Shown: positions 1 through 9,489 of the stretch, in pieces
How the letters are laid out: every line of letters starts with the position of its first letter
Numbering within the stretch: the first letter of the stretch is position 1
From: an uncultured Clostridiaceae bacterium
GTDB lineage: Bacteria > Bacillota > Clostridia > TANB77 > CAG-508
DNA length: 64,000 nucleotides
Direction: 5' to 3'
Assembly (NCBI GenBank): GCA_947577025.1
Contig: CANPTO010000006.1
Location: 1 to 64,000 of the forward strand
Position numbers and translations under genes: made by a program
The notes under the pieces: model-generated
What the model was told of the DNA's origin: nothing
Seen by the model: the letters and a program-made list of their open reading frames with translations, nothing else
The model's database searches: none

Positions 1-26
1 ACGCGTCCCAAATCTTTCCTTTTTTT
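1..26. repeat. R1 palindromic repeat, half copy at window edge
   Basis: This is the right half of a dispersed palindrome whose full copies lie near 3981, 4561, 4631 and 30434. The shared core is ACGCGTCCCAAATCTTTCC followed by a T-run and ACAGC. The other half would lie outside the window. It sits just downstream of the minus-strand membrane protein gene and could form that gene's terminator. Confidence 0.7.
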
Positions 27-47
27 ACAGCCCCTTTTTGATTACTC

Positions 48-1836
48 TTATTTATATTCACTAGGTGGATATTCATTATAGCACTCGATATATAATAATT
101 TTTTTAAAGATATTCCTACAAATATGCATACCCCAACTAATGATACAAAATTAGATACATTCATTAGCCATGTTCCTGTGTATTTAACTTGTATTTTTCC
201 TTCCTCTAATATTGGAACATTTACTCCTACAAAGCCATTATCTGTTTCAAAGGTTTGTAGTTTTATTTCTTCATTTCCTGTTTTTAGTGTTACATTATAA
301 CCTAAATAATATATATATGGCAGTTCTATTCCGTGTTTCTTCTAATACATATTTAACATCAAAACTCATTTTAGCTCCATTTTTTACTTCATTTTCTATT
401 TGGCAAGAACTATTTTCATTTAATACTATTACATTTTGTCCTCTTGTTTCTATATAACTTCTGTTTTCAAACGCTTTTGTTGGTAAGTATTCAAAGCTTG
501 CTAATCCTGCGTGTACTCTCCCAGTATTTTCATTTACTTCCACTGCTGGCCATAGTTTTGATTCGTCATAGTTTTCTAATGTTTGTAAATGACTTTTTAG
601 TGGAATTGTTAATATTGTTATTGCTAGTAATAATATTATTATTTCTTTTACTTCAATTTTTTTGCTTAAAGTACATATATTTATAGCTGCTACTATACTA
701 AAGAAAAAGCTTGAAAACTCTAATAGTCTAAATGTAAATTGAATCATTTTTAACACTCTTGGCATATATTCAAATGGAAATACTTTTAATGTCATTATTG
801 CACTTATTATTCCTGATATTAGCATAAATATATACAATTTGTAATATTCTTTTTCTTTTATTTTCTTTATTGCAATCGGTGTTAAAAATAAACTTATTAT
901 TGTTATTATGCCTATTTCATATATCATGTAGTCTGTGCTTTTTGTAAAAAATAATCTATAAAAATCTAGTTTATATGCTATTAGTACTTCTGTTCTTTCC
1001 ATCCTTCCTGGTTTAAATACTTCATATTCTGCATTCATTTTATGCTCTAGTAATGGTACCCAAAAGAATGATGTTATTATTAAAATTAAAAAGATATTTA
1101 TAATTAATGTATTTATAACTTCTTTTTCTTTTAATTTTTTTATATTTATTAGTACATATATTAATGCAAATATTGCTGTATACATTGTTATTACTGTATG
1201 TGTTAATATTAAACCTATTGCTCCTATTGCTAATGTGATACCCTTTTTGTTGTACATAAAAATCTTTTTTTGTTTTAACTTTTCATTTTGCATTTCTTCA
1301 TTGTTTTCTTTTTTATTAAATATATTATACAACCCCATAAATACTAATGGTAAGAATACAAATGATGTAAGCTCTGCTAATGCATTTCTTATGTACATAT
1401 CAGTTAGCCTATATGGCGCTAAAATATAAATTATACTAGCTATTATTCCTATTTTACTACTCTGGGTTGCTTCTTTTACAAATATATACATAAAGTACCC
1501 TGATAGAAATACTACTAAAAACATAAATAATTTTATGCATACTACATATGAAACACCTATTAATTTAAATATTAGTGGTACAAATGCTGTTAATGGACTA
1601 TAAAAAATATTCCATGAGTATCCGAAACCATTACAGAAGTTTGACATTATTTTTGTTTGTCCTTCTTGCAGGGATTGATATGTTCCCATTAACCTGCATA
1701 TGTGTTGTATTCCATCATCATATGTCATGTCAATATTTTTGTTAATTAGTGGTAAACATGCTATCATGCTTGCTATTAGTATTATTAATATTGCAAAATA
1801 TTTTTCATCTTTTAATAAATCTTTAATTTTCTGCAT
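48..1836 (-). CDS. GT-C-like polytopic membrane protein (PTPS-related), one frameshift
   Basis: This is a hydrophobic protein with many membrane segments. An acidic N-terminal loop (DDGIQHICRL, about residues 38-47) and the NGFGYSWNIFYSPL stretch resemble the 6-pyruvoyl-tetrahydropterin-synthase-related membrane family (PF10131), whose members look like GT-C glycosyltransferases. It is a paralogue of the next gene. The open frame from 1836 stops at 295, but moving by one base at the CGG at 331-333 continues a sequence (GIELPYIYYLGY, later DNGFVGVNVP) that matches the paralogue's C-terminus and ends at 48, giving 595 residues. The frameshift is an extra C before GGA, as in six other genes here. 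Substrate is unknown; a role in envelope polysaccharide is inference only. Confidence 0.75.
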
Positions 1837-1853
1837 TTTTTCTCCTTTTTTAT

Positions 1854-2175
1854 ATTCTTAGGAAAGTCATCCACGTAAGTTAAGTTAGCTGTTCGAACGT
1901 TAGTGAGTTACAAATAACTTATGCGTAGTGAAACGAAGAAGGTGAGTTTCCTTAGAAGATAGTTATGGAAGAATTAGATTTTCTTAGCGAAGATTTCATA
2001 GCTGTTTGACCGTAGGGAATTACAGATATGATATACTGTGTAATGAGCTTAGAAAATTTTATTCTTGTTTTTTATGAAATTGGAAGTTCAATTTTGGAGG
2101 TTGGAAGTTGGATATCTAAAATTTTAAGTTAAATATTTAAAAAATAAATCAAACCTCCTGGGAGCGGATATTTTA
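1854..2175. repeat. Intergenic repeats between the two membrane genes
   Basis: This 348-base gap holds no gene I can support. Positions 1856-1959 carry an expanded copy of a palindrome (TTCTTAGGAAAGTCATC ... GGTGAGTTTCCTTAGAA) whose compact copy is at 14938-14990. Positions 2095-2170 share GGAGGTTGGAAGTTGGA and CTGGGAGCGGA with the repeat at 37200-37372. The gap therefore appears to be an accumulation of dispersed repeats. Confidence 0.65.
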
Positions 2176-2184
2176 ACACTACAC

Positions 2185-3894
2185 CTATCTTTTTTTATTT
2201 TCTTTATAGCAATACACTATAAATATTATAGCAAACACCAAAGATACTATATATGAAACATACGTAACAACCGTTCCCTTATATTCTACCTTTATTTTTG
2301 TTTTTTCCATATCTTGCGTTATCTTACAACCCACAAATCCATTCTCTGTTTCTATCGCTTCCAATTTTGTATTATCTTCTAATATTACTTTATAACCTGG
2401 ATAATAAAAAAATGGAAATTCAATTATTGTACCTTTAGTAACATCTTTTAATATTGCACTACTACTCAAATTTTGTTTATTTTCTTCTTCTATTTGCGCA
2501 CTTCCTTCTAATATATACATTCTATCTTCTTTTTCTTGCAGATATGTTCGTTGTACTAGAATTGCCTTTACTGGCAAATATTCTCTATTTATGCTAAAGT
2601 GATGTATATATGGATTTTCTATCACATTTGTTTCTTGTATTTCATCTTTTAGTGGATCAAGTGTTTTATATTGTAATAATATTGGCACTGTATACAATAC
2701 CATTATTATAGTTAATAGTGTTATTACTATTGTTCTGGTTATGTCTTTTGTAAATAGTGTTTTTAATAATACATATATATTTACTCCTACTACAAATGCA
2801 CTAAAAAAATTAAAGAATCCTAGCATTCTCCATGGATATTGTAACTTGCATAAAAAGTCTGGAAATATTAGCCATGGACAATATTTCGTTGAGGCATATA
2901 ATGCTATAAATGAAAACAATAATGATATTATAAAAAAGTCTTTGTATTTTTTGTCTACATTTTTATATGTAAATATTGTTAAGCACATAAGTACAAATAT
3001 TGGTACACCTATTATATATGTCGTTTGATTTTCTTCTCCTATATCTTTGAATAGCTCTCCTATATTTAATGTATTTTCATATACATAATCTCCATTTGTG
3101 CTCATTATTTTACTATCAAATATTGCATATTCTGTACTTTTCATCGCCTCTAACATTGGCATTGTGAAAAACATTGTTATTAGTATAATAAATGCTGTAT
3201 TTATTAATATCTTCTTTATTATTTCTTTTTGTTTTAGTTTTTGCATATTAAATATTATGTATATCATGCAAAATATTGCTGTATAAAATGTTGTTATTGT
3301 ATGAGTAAGTATTAGTCCTATTGTTCCTATTGCTATATAGTAGTGTTTTTTTCTATCCTGATTAAATAAATTATACATTCCTATAAATAATAGTGGCATA
3401 AATATAAATGAAGCAAATTCTCCTATTGCAAATCTTTTATATACATCTCCTAGCTTATATGGCGCTATTAAATATATTATTGCTGAAAATATTGCTATAG
3501 TTCTTTTCTTAGTTACCTCATGTACAAATTTGTACATTGTTATTCCTGATAAAGTAATACATATACTAGCAAATACTTTTAAGGCTATTGCATAACTTGG
3601 TGTAAATAATTTTATTAAAAGTGGTATATATGTAACTAGCGGATTGTAGAATAGGTTCATTGCATAGCCCCCTCCTTTGCAGAAATAAGGTGCTACTATT
3701 GGTGGAATTTCTCCTATTGAAAGGCTATTTTTAGTTCCTATCATTCGTAATAAGTGTAAAAAGCCATCATGAGTTTCTCTAATTTGTATTTGACTTAATG
3801 GAAGACTTAAAATAATACCTATTATTACAATTATGGCATAATGTATCCATTTATTTTGTTTAATTTGTTCTATAATTTTATCAATTTTTTCCAT
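2185..3894 (-). CDS. GT-C-like polytopic membrane protein (PTPS-related)
   Basis: This 569-residue protein is a paralogue of the gene at 48-1836, with the same layout: a short cytoplasmic N-terminus, a first membrane helix, an extracytoplasmic loop with RETHDGFLHLLRM, then a GGGYAMNLFYNPLVTYIPL motif and about a dozen helices. The C-terminal soluble part (FPFFYYPGYKV, ENGFVGCKI) and a last helix follow. I chose the start at MEKIDKII because AAGGGA lies about nine bases upstream and the paralogue starts at the equivalent place. The open frame extends to 4035, but that extension runs through an R1 repeat. Enzymatic function is not established. Confidence 0.75.
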   Translation of the reverse strand: MEKIDKIIEQIKQNKWIHYAIIVIIGIILSLPLSQIQIRETHDGFLHLLRMIGTKNSLSIGEIPPIVAPYFCKGGGYAMNLFYNPLVTYIPLLIKLFTPSYAIALKVFASICITLSGITMYKFVHEVTKKRTIAIFSAIIYLIAPYKLGDVYKRFAIGEFASFIFMPLLFIGMYNLFNQDRKKHYYIAIGTIGLILTHTITTFYTAIFCMIYIIFNMQKLKQKEIIKKILINTAFIILITMFFTMPMLEAMKSTEYAIFDSKIMSTNGDYVYENTLNIGELFKDIGEENQTTYIIGVPIFVLMCLTIFTYKNVDKKYKDFFIISLLFSFIALYASTKYCPWLIFPDFLCKLQYPWRMLGFFNFFSAFVVGVNIYVLLKTLFTKDITRTIVITLLTIIMVLYTVPILLQYKTLDPLKDEIQETNVIENPYIHHFSINREYLPVKAILVQRTYLQEKEDRMYILEGSAQIEEENKQNLSSSAILKDVTKGTIIEFPFFYYPGYKVILEDNTKLEAIETENGFVGCKITQDMEKTKIKVEYKGTVVTYVSYIVSLVFAIIFIVYCYKENKKR

Positions 3895-3980
3895 TCTATA
3901 AATTCCCTTCATAATATGATATACAAATACATTTTTCTTTTTTCGTATTATATCATTACTATTATTTTTTAGCAAGAAAA

Positions 3981-4015
3981 AAGGAAAGTTTTGGGACGCG
4001 TCCAAATCTTTCCTT
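3981..4015. repeat. R1 palindromic repeat
   Basis: This is a full palindrome, GGAAAG-tttTGGGACGCGTCC-aaat-CTTTCC, between the divergent membrane protein gene and smpB. It belongs to the same family as the copies at 4561-4597, 4631-4671 and 30434-30487. Confidence 0.8.
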
Positions 4016-4104
4016 AAAGAGACAAAGAGTGTCACTAACGTGTTGTTTATTTTCTTCTTATGTGTTATAATATGAATATATTTATTAATGAAGAGGTGCG
4101 AAAT

Positions 4105-4542
4105 ATGTCTAATTTAATTGCTAAAAATCCTGTTGCTAGGCATAATTATAGTATTACTGATACTATTGAGGCTGGAATCGTTTTAACTGGAACAGAGATT
4201 AAATCTATTAGGAATGGTAGGGTTAATTTGAAGGATAGCTATGCTAGTATTCAAAATGGGGAAGTTTTTATTCATTCTATGCATATTAGCCCATATGAAC
4301 ATGGTAATATTTTTAACAAAGACCCTTTGAGAGATAGAAAGTTGCTTTTAAATAAAAATGAGATTAGGAAGTTGGTTGGCTTAATTAAACAAAAAGGTTA
4401 TACTTTAGTTCCTATTAGTTTATATTTTAGAGGTAGTTTTGTGAAGGTTGAACTTGGTATTGGAATTGGTAAAAAACTTTACGATAAACGTCAAGATTTG
4501 AAGAAAAAAGATGATGAGTTGTATATGAAGAGACATATGTGA
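4105..4542 (+). CDS. smpB: SsrA-binding protein SmpB
   Basis: SmpB binds tmRNA and delivers it to stalled ribosomes for trans-translation. The 145-residue product has the family's N-terminal [10 protein letters not shown], the [19 protein letters not shown] segment, and [11 protein letters not shown]-like and [11 protein letters not shown] regions. The start at 4105 follows GAAGAGGTG. An upstream in-frame ATG exists, but it would add an atypical 15-residue extension. The C-terminal tail is short and ends KRHM. The gene stands alone, flanked on both sides by R1 palindromes that probably act as terminators. The tmRNA gene itself is not in this window. Confidence 0.95.
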   Translation: MSNLIAKNPVARHNYSITDTIEAGIVLTGTEIKSIRNGRVNLKDSYASIQNGEVFIHSMHISPYEHGNIFNKDPLRDRKLLLNKNEIRKLVGLIKQKGYTLVPISLYFRGSFVKVELGIGIGKKLYDKRQDLKKKDDELYMKRHM

Positions 4543-4548
4543 CATGAA

Positions 4549-4680
4549 GGTGCTGTAAAAAAAGGAAAGATTTGGGACGCGTTCAAAACTTTCCTTTTAT
4601 CTTTTTACATTATTTTTTAACTTTAAATAAAAAAGGAAAGTTTTGAACGCGTCCCAAATCTTTCCTTTTTTTACAGCACC
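4549..4680. terminator. Large inverted repeat of two R1 copies between convergent smpB and rnr
   Basis: Two R1 copies (about 4561-4597 and 4631-4671) are arranged head to head, so that the whole forms arms of about 46 bases (GGTGCTGT...CTTTCC and its complement) around an AT-rich loop of about 40 bases. Each copy alone is also a hairpin followed by a T-run. The position between convergent genes fits bidirectional termination. Confidence 0.75.
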
Positions 4681-4695
4681 TTCTAGATCCTTTAT

Positions 4696-6921
4696 TTAAA
4701 CTATTTCAAAATCAATTTGCCTTGTTATTTTATCTGCATGAATTACTCTTATTTTTACTTTATCTCCTATTTTATATGCCTTTTTTGTTTTTTCTCCTGT
4801 TAAAGTTTTTCTGTTTTCGTCATATATAAAATATTCGTCTCCTAAGTTTTCAAATCTTATTAGTCCTTCTACTGTACTTTCTAGTTCTACAAACATTCCA
4901 AATGATGTTATGCTTGATACTATTCCTTCAAATTCTTCCCCTATTTTGTCTTGCATGAATTCGGCCTTTTTAATATCTATGCTATCTCTTTCTACTTTTT
5001 GTGCTACTTTTTCTCTTTCTGATGATTGATTTGCATAGCCTGTTGCTTGTTCATTATATTTTTCAAGTGTTTCTTCGCTTACATTGTAGTTATCTGATAG
5101 ATACTTTGAAATTACTCTATGGATAAATAAATCTGGATATCTTCTTATTGGTGAAGTAAAATGACAGTAATATTTACTTGCTATTCCAAAGTGCCCTTTA
5201 TTTTCACTTTCATATCTTGCTACTTTTAATGTTCTTAATATTAAAGTAGATATTACTCTTTCTTCTTCTTTTCCTTTTATATCTTCTAATACTTCTGCAA
5301 ATGCTTTTGGATGGATATTCTCTTTGCTTCCTTTAATTTTATAACCAAAATTATATAGGAATTTGTTTAATTCTAAAATTTTATCTTCATCTGGTTCTTC
5401 ATGTACCCTATATATAAATGGTGCTTCTAGCCAGTAGAAAGTTTCAGCAACTGTTTCATTTGCTGTAAGCATAAATTGTTCTATTATTTCATTTGCAAAT
5501 GTGAGTTCATATTTTTTTACATCTATTGCAAATCCATCTTTATCTAAAACTATTTTTGTTTCTGGAATATCTAAATTTAAGCTTCCTTGTTTTTCTCTTC
5601 TTTGTTTTAATATTTTTGCAAGCTCTTCCATTTGTTTAAAATGTTCAAAATATGGTTTGCATTCTTTTAATAGTTTTAAGTCTTTTTCTAATTTGCTTAT
5701 TTTTTCTTTTGCTTCGTTTGCATTTTCTATTTTTTCTTTGCTTTTTTCATTATTTGCACTTTCTTTTTCTTCTTTATCATTATTTACATATTTTAAAATA
5801 GTAGCAATTTCATTATAACTCATTCTTCTAGTAACTTTTATAACACTTTTTTTAATTTCAGATGATACAACTTGTCCTTCTTTATTAATTTCCATTATAA
5901 CTGAAAGTGTTAGTCTATCTTTCTTTTGGTTTAAACTACAAATTCCATTTGAAAGTTCTCGTGGAAGCATTGGTATCACTCTGTCTAGCATATATATACT
6001 TGTTCCTCTTATAATAGCTTCTTTATCTAACTTAGAGCCTTCTTTTACATAGTGGCTTACATCTGCTATATGAACTCCTAATTCATAATTACCATTTTCT
6101 AATTTTTTTACATTAACTGCATCATCTAAGTCTTTTGCATCTTCCCCATCTATTGTAAAAATTTCTTTATCACGTAAGTCTAATCTGCCTTTAATATCTT
6201 CCTCAATATCCTCTTCTTTATAGCTTTTTGCTTCTTCTATGACTGCTTCTTGAAATTCATATGGTAGTTTGTAGTCTTTAATTAATGATAGCATATCAAC
6301 ACCTGCTTCATTAATATTTCCTAATACCTCTATTATTTTGCCTTCTGCATTTTTCCCGTTTTCTGGATATTTAGTTATTTTTACTAATACTTTACTGTCA
6401 TTACGTGCTTTCCCGAAATTCTTTTTAGATATAAAAATGTCAGTTCCTAGTCTTCTATCGTCTGGAACAACAAAGCCATAGTTTCTACTATTTACAAAAA
6501 CACCTACAACTGTATCTTTGTCTCTAGTTAATATTTTAATAATTCTACCTTCTATACTATGACCACTTTCTTTTTCGCTTTCTAATATTTCTATAAGAAC
6601 AGTATCACCATTTAGAGCATTTTTTGTATGATTTTTAGAAATGTATATTTCCTCTTCCCTTCCTTGGATTTTTACAAAACCAAAACCTTTTTCATTTGCT
6701 CTAAAAACACCTGTTATATATCTATTAGAATCAATTAAACTATATTTAGATTTTCTATTTTTCTGAATTTTATATTCTTCTTCTAATTTTTTAAGTACTT
6801 CACTAAAACTTGAATACTCTGTTTTAGGAACACACAAAATACTAGCTATTTCTTTAGCCTTCATAGGCACATAGCTTTCTTCTGACATAAAATCTAAAAT
6901 TAATTTTTCTTTATCTTCCAT
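4696..6921 (-). CDS. rnr: Ribonuclease R (RNase II/RNB family exoribonuclease)
   Basis: This is a processive 3'-5' exoribonuclease that works on structured RNA. The 741-residue product shows an N-terminal winged-helix-like part, two cold-shock/OB domains (FGFVKIQGREEEIYI, YGFVVPDD), the RNB catalytic domain with the acidic cluster DGEDAKDLDDAV (about 265-276), SPIRRYPDLFIHR (about 602-614), and a C-terminal S1 domain. Residues about 375-414 form a Lys/Glu/Asn-rich, low-complexity, probably coiled insertion within the RNB domain, which is unusual for the family. In many Firmicutes secG, rnr and smpB lie together. Here secG is upstream on the same strand, separated by a hairpin, and smpB is convergent. 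Confidence 0.95.
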   Translation of the reverse strand: MEDKEKLILDFMSEESYVPMKAKEIASILCVPKTEYSSFSEVLKKLEEEYKIQKNRKSKYSLIDSNRYITGVFRANEKGFGFVKIQGREEEIYISKNHTKNALNGDTVLIEILESEKESGHSIEGRIIKILTRDKDTVVGVFVNSRNYGFVVPDDRRLGTDIFISKKNFGKARNDSKVLVKITKYPENGKNAEGKIIEVLGNINEAGVDMLSLIKDYKLPYEFQEAVIEEAKSYKEEDIEEDIKGRLDLRDKEIFTIDGEDAKDLDDAVNVKKLENGNYELGVHIADVSHYVKEGSKLDKEAIIRGTSIYMLDRVIPMLPRELSNGICSLNQKKDRLTLSVIMEINKEGQVVSSEIKKSVIKVTRRMSYNEIATILKYVNNDKEEKESANNEKSKEKIENANEAKEKISKLEKDLKLLKECKPYFEHFKQMEELAKILKQRREKQGSLNLDIPETKIVLDKDGFAIDVKKYELTFANEIIEQFMLTANETVAETFYWLEAPFIYRVHEEPDEDKILELNKFLYNFGYKIKGSKENIHPKAFAEVLEDIKGKEEERVISTLILRTLKVARYESENKGHFGIASKYYCHFTSPIRRYPDLFIHRVISKYLSDNYNVSEETLEKYNEQATGYANQSSEREKVAQKVERDSIDIKKAEFMQDKIGEEFEGIVSSITSFGMFVELESTVEGLIRFENLGDEYFIYDENRKTLTGEKTKKAYKIGDKVKIRVIHADKITRQIDFEIV

Positions 6922-7024
6922 AGTTAATCTCCTTTTTTGAATAGTACAAATTCCATTTTTAATATATTATCGTAGCGTTCTCAACCTTAGGCATAACCCA
7001 TAGTATAATACATCAATATTAACT

Positions 7025-7077
7025 AAAAAGGGCATAATTCGGTAATTCTAACGGGTAGTCCTTACCGATTAAGCCCC
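7025..7077 (-). terminator. Hairpin terminator between secG and rnr
   Basis: On the minus strand GGGCTTAATCGGTAA pairs with TTACCGAATTATGCCC and is followed by TTTTTAG. It lies just after secG and before rnr, so it could terminate or attenuate transcription between them. Confidence 0.6.
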
Positions 7078-7099
7078 TACATTTTTATTCAATTACACA

Positions 7100-7348
7100 T
7101 TATACTACATATAATATTCCTAACACAATTGCTAACACTACAAATGCTATTCCTAGTGTTATTGTTAATTTTTTTATTCTTCCTTCTTTTGTTCTACCTT
7201 TATTTTTTTCATAAAAATTATTTGTTGAAGAACCTGTAATTGTTCCTGAAGCACCATCATTATCCTTTGTTTGCATAGTTGCTACTATTATTAGTGCTAT
7301 ACAAACTATTAAATATATTACTAATACTATGTTTCTCAATACTACCAT
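7100..7348 (-). CDS. secG: Protein translocase subunit SecG
   Basis: This is a small membrane subunit of the SecYEG channel. The 82-residue product has two hydrophobic helices (residues about 5-22 and 60-80) separated by a polar, Gly/Ser/Thr-rich loop (SGTITGSSTNNF), as in SecG. I chose the ATG at 7348 because GGAGAGGG lies just upstream. The open frame extends 16 codons further without a better site. Neighbouring rnr and smpB support the call, since the secG-rnr-smpB order is common in Firmicutes. Confidence 0.85.
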   Translation of the reverse strand: MVVLRNIVLVIYLIVCIALIIVATMQTKDNDGASGTITGSSTNNFYEKNKGRTKEGRIKKLTITLGIAFVVLAIVLGILYVV

Positions 7349-7571
7349 TTTTATACCCTCTCCTTTGTTTTTTCTTGACATATAGTATTCTAACATATAT
7401 ATTTTTAAATTGCAATTATTTTTTTAAAAATTTACTTTTTGTTTTTTTATGAAAATTCGGATGGACTTTAGTAGAGATGCTAAAAATTTGCTTTTTTTTA
7501 TTAAATCTTTTATAATTATAGAAGATAAGCTAAATAAACATTAAATAGTAGAAAGGTTAAATGAATAATTT

Positions 7572-8447
7572 ATGCAAATTTTAAATGTTGAAGAAAAATA
7601 TAATAATAAAAAAATAAGTACATATTTATTAAACAAATTTCCTTTATTAAAAAGAAATACTTTATTTAAGGCTTTAAGAAAAAAGGATATTAGGCTTAAT
7701 AATGTTAGAATTAATGATGATGTAGAAATTCATACTGGTGATGAAATTAAGGTTTTTATTACAGATAACTTACTGTATTTGAATAATATTGCTCTTGATA
7801 TTATTTTTGAAGATGACAATATACTTGTAATAAATAAACCTGTTGGTATTGAAGTTACAAATATTACTAATAATGGAATTTCATTAACTTCTTTATGCAA
7901 AGAATATATAAACGGATTTGTTAAACCTTGCCATAGGTTAGATAGAAATACTGAAGGACTTGTTTTATTTGCTAAAAATGAACAAGCTTTAAATATTTTA
8001 CTTGATAAATTTAAAAATAAAGAAATTGAAAAACATTATATTGCAACCGTATATGGCATTCCTAAGAAAAAACAAGAAAGACTTGAAGCTTATTTATTTA
8101 AAGATACAAAAAAATCTTTAGTTTATATATCTGATGAATTTAAAAAAGGATACCAAAAAATTATTACTTCCTACAGAATAATAAGTGAGAATAAGGAAAA
8201 TAATACTTGTATTTTAGATATTAATTTAGAAACAGGTAGAACTCACCAAATACGTGCCCACCTTGCCCATATAGGTTTTCCTATTATTGGTGATGGTAAA
8301 TATGGAATAAATGAGGTCAATAAAAAGTTCCATCAAAAATATCAAATGCTTACTAGTTATAAATTGAAATTTAATTTTAGTACTGATAGTAGTTTTTTAG
8401 AATATTTAGATAAGAAGGAAATATATTTAAATCAAAAAACAAAATAG
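7572..8447 (+). CDS. RluA-family RNA pseudouridine synthase
   Basis: This enzyme isomerises uridine to pseudouridine in rRNA or tRNA. The 291-residue product has an N-terminal S4-like RNA-binding part (about 1-70; RKKDIRLNNVRIN) and the catalytic motif CHRLDRNTEGLVLFAK (about 117-132) with the catalytic Asp. Near 225 lies the family's ETGRTHQIRAHLAHIGFPIIGDGKYG region, seen in order. The target uridine cannot be told from sequence (RluC/RluD-like). The gene is monocistronic and its stop codon lies inside a terminator hairpin. Confidence 0.92.
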   Translation: MQILNVEEKYNNKKISTYLLNKFPLLKRNTLFKALRKKDIRLNNVRINDDVEIHTGDEIKVFITDNLLYLNNIALDIIFEDDNILVINKPVGIEVTNITNNGISLTSLCKEYINGFVKPCHRLDRNTEGLVLFAKNEQALNILLDKFKNKEIEKHYIATVYGIPKKKQERLEAYLFKDTKKSLVYISDEFKKGYQKIITSYRIISENKENNTCILDINLETGRTHQIRAHLAHIGFPIIGDGKYGINEVNKKFHQKYQMLTSYKLKFNFSTDSSFLEYLDKKEIYLNQKTK

Positions 8448-8479
8448 CAAGTTATTACAACTTGCTATTTTGTTTTTTC
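8434..8479. terminator. Bidirectional terminator after the pseudouridine synthase
   Basis: AAAACAAAATAGCAAGTT pairs perfectly with AACTTGCTATTTTGTTTT around ATTAC, followed by T-runs on both strands. It separates two convergent genes. Confidence 0.9.
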
Positions 8480-8493
8480 TTAAATACATCTTA

Positions 8494-9246
8494 TTATACA
8501 AAGATAATCCTTCTTCCATCACCCAGCATGAACTCCCAATCCTGCTTGTTCTTGCCTTTATTGCCAATTACTGTTCCTCTGACTTTGCCCTCTTCAGCAA
8601 CTACCTGAATGCAGAGATTGTTTTCCACCTGCTCCATATCAAATAGTCCATAAAGTTTAGTGGGCTTGCGTACTTCTGTACCGTCTTCAGCAGTCTCAAC
8701 ATGGTATGCCTGCAACATCTTGATCCTTCCGCCATCTTTACCATTTAAGTCAATTTCTTTCGTATCAAAATTTATGTACTTCACGATGCCCATTTTACCA
8801 TCAAGATCCTGCTTAGCAGTTATATACCGAACCTCACTTTTCAGTGCGTTTGCCCGCTTGATCGTTTCGTTTGTTAATGCATCGTGCACAGAAATCTCGC
8901 CTGTGAAAATGTAACTGTCTTCGCTTCCCTGTAGCTTAGTGTATACAGGAAGCTCCTCTTTCTCGTACACTTCAGGATCATAGTATTCGCAGATTTCATA
9001 GTCTTTGTCTGCTTCGTACTTATTCGGTACTGTAACAACGTTGCAGCCAATGCCAGCTTCTCTCAATGCATCAGCATACTTTACTGGTACATAAGGCAAC
9101 TTACGTTCAACCGCCTTTCCGCCTTTAGCTACCAAGGTGTACTCTTTTCCCTCACAGAGCCAGCACATTGGAAGCCGATCTCTTGTCACTGTCTTAATGC
9201 TCATTCTGCTTCTTACGTTTACGTTTTTGGTTGTTTTAACTGTCAT
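8494..9246 (-). CDS. Hypothetical protein of foreign composition
   Basis: This is a 250-residue soluble protein that I do not recognise. No signal peptide or membrane helix is visible. It has a basic N-terminus (MTVKTTKNVNVRSRMSIKT) and a CWLC pair near residue 28. The C-terminal third looks beta-rich, with several short Gly/Asp turns (GNKGKNKQ, GDGRR). A strong GGAGGACAC site precedes the ATG. Base composition is clearly higher in GC (about 47% in one 60-base line against about 32% next door), and codon choice differs from its neighbours, including CGG for Arg. Lateral acquisition is likely. Confidence 0.75.
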   Translation of the reverse strand: MTVKTTKNVNVRSRMSIKTVTRDRLPMCWLCEGKEYTLVAKGGKAVERKLPYVPVKYADALREAGIGCNVVTVPNKYEADKDYEICEYYDPEVYEKEELPVYTKLQGSEDSYIFTGEISVHDALTNETIKRANALKSEVRYITAKQDLDGKMGIVKYINFDTKEIDLNGKDGGRIKMLQAYHVETAEDGTEVRKPTKLYGLFDMEQVENNLCIQVVAEEGKVRGTVIGNKGKNKQDWEFMLGDGRRIIFV

Positions 9247-9448
9247 AGTGTGTCCTCCTTGTAAAGGTGTATTAATAAATATTTAATTGTTACCACATTT
9301 ATATATTACCACATTATGTTGATTTGTGCAACCTTTTTTTTTTATTTTCTTATATTTTTTTGAAAAAGGGAAAATCTAATTGTTACATAACTATATTCTA
9401 AGGAAACATATGCTTTATCGTGGACATTTTTACCTAGAATACATAATA

Positions 9449-9482
9449 ATTAACAAACCACCAAATTGGGTGGTTTGCTAAT
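9449..9482 (-). terminator. Terminator after the P-type ATPase
   Basis: TAGCAAACCACCC pairs with GGTGGTTTGTTA around a short AT loop, directly after the ATPase stop codon on the minus strand. Confidence 0.75.
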
Positions 9483-9489
9483 TGTATTT

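Noticed and set aside
3895-4035. N-terminal extension of the 2185-3894 membrane protein
   Set aside because: It runs through an R1 repeat and has no RBS, while an AAGGGA site fits the internal ATG that aligns with the paralogue.
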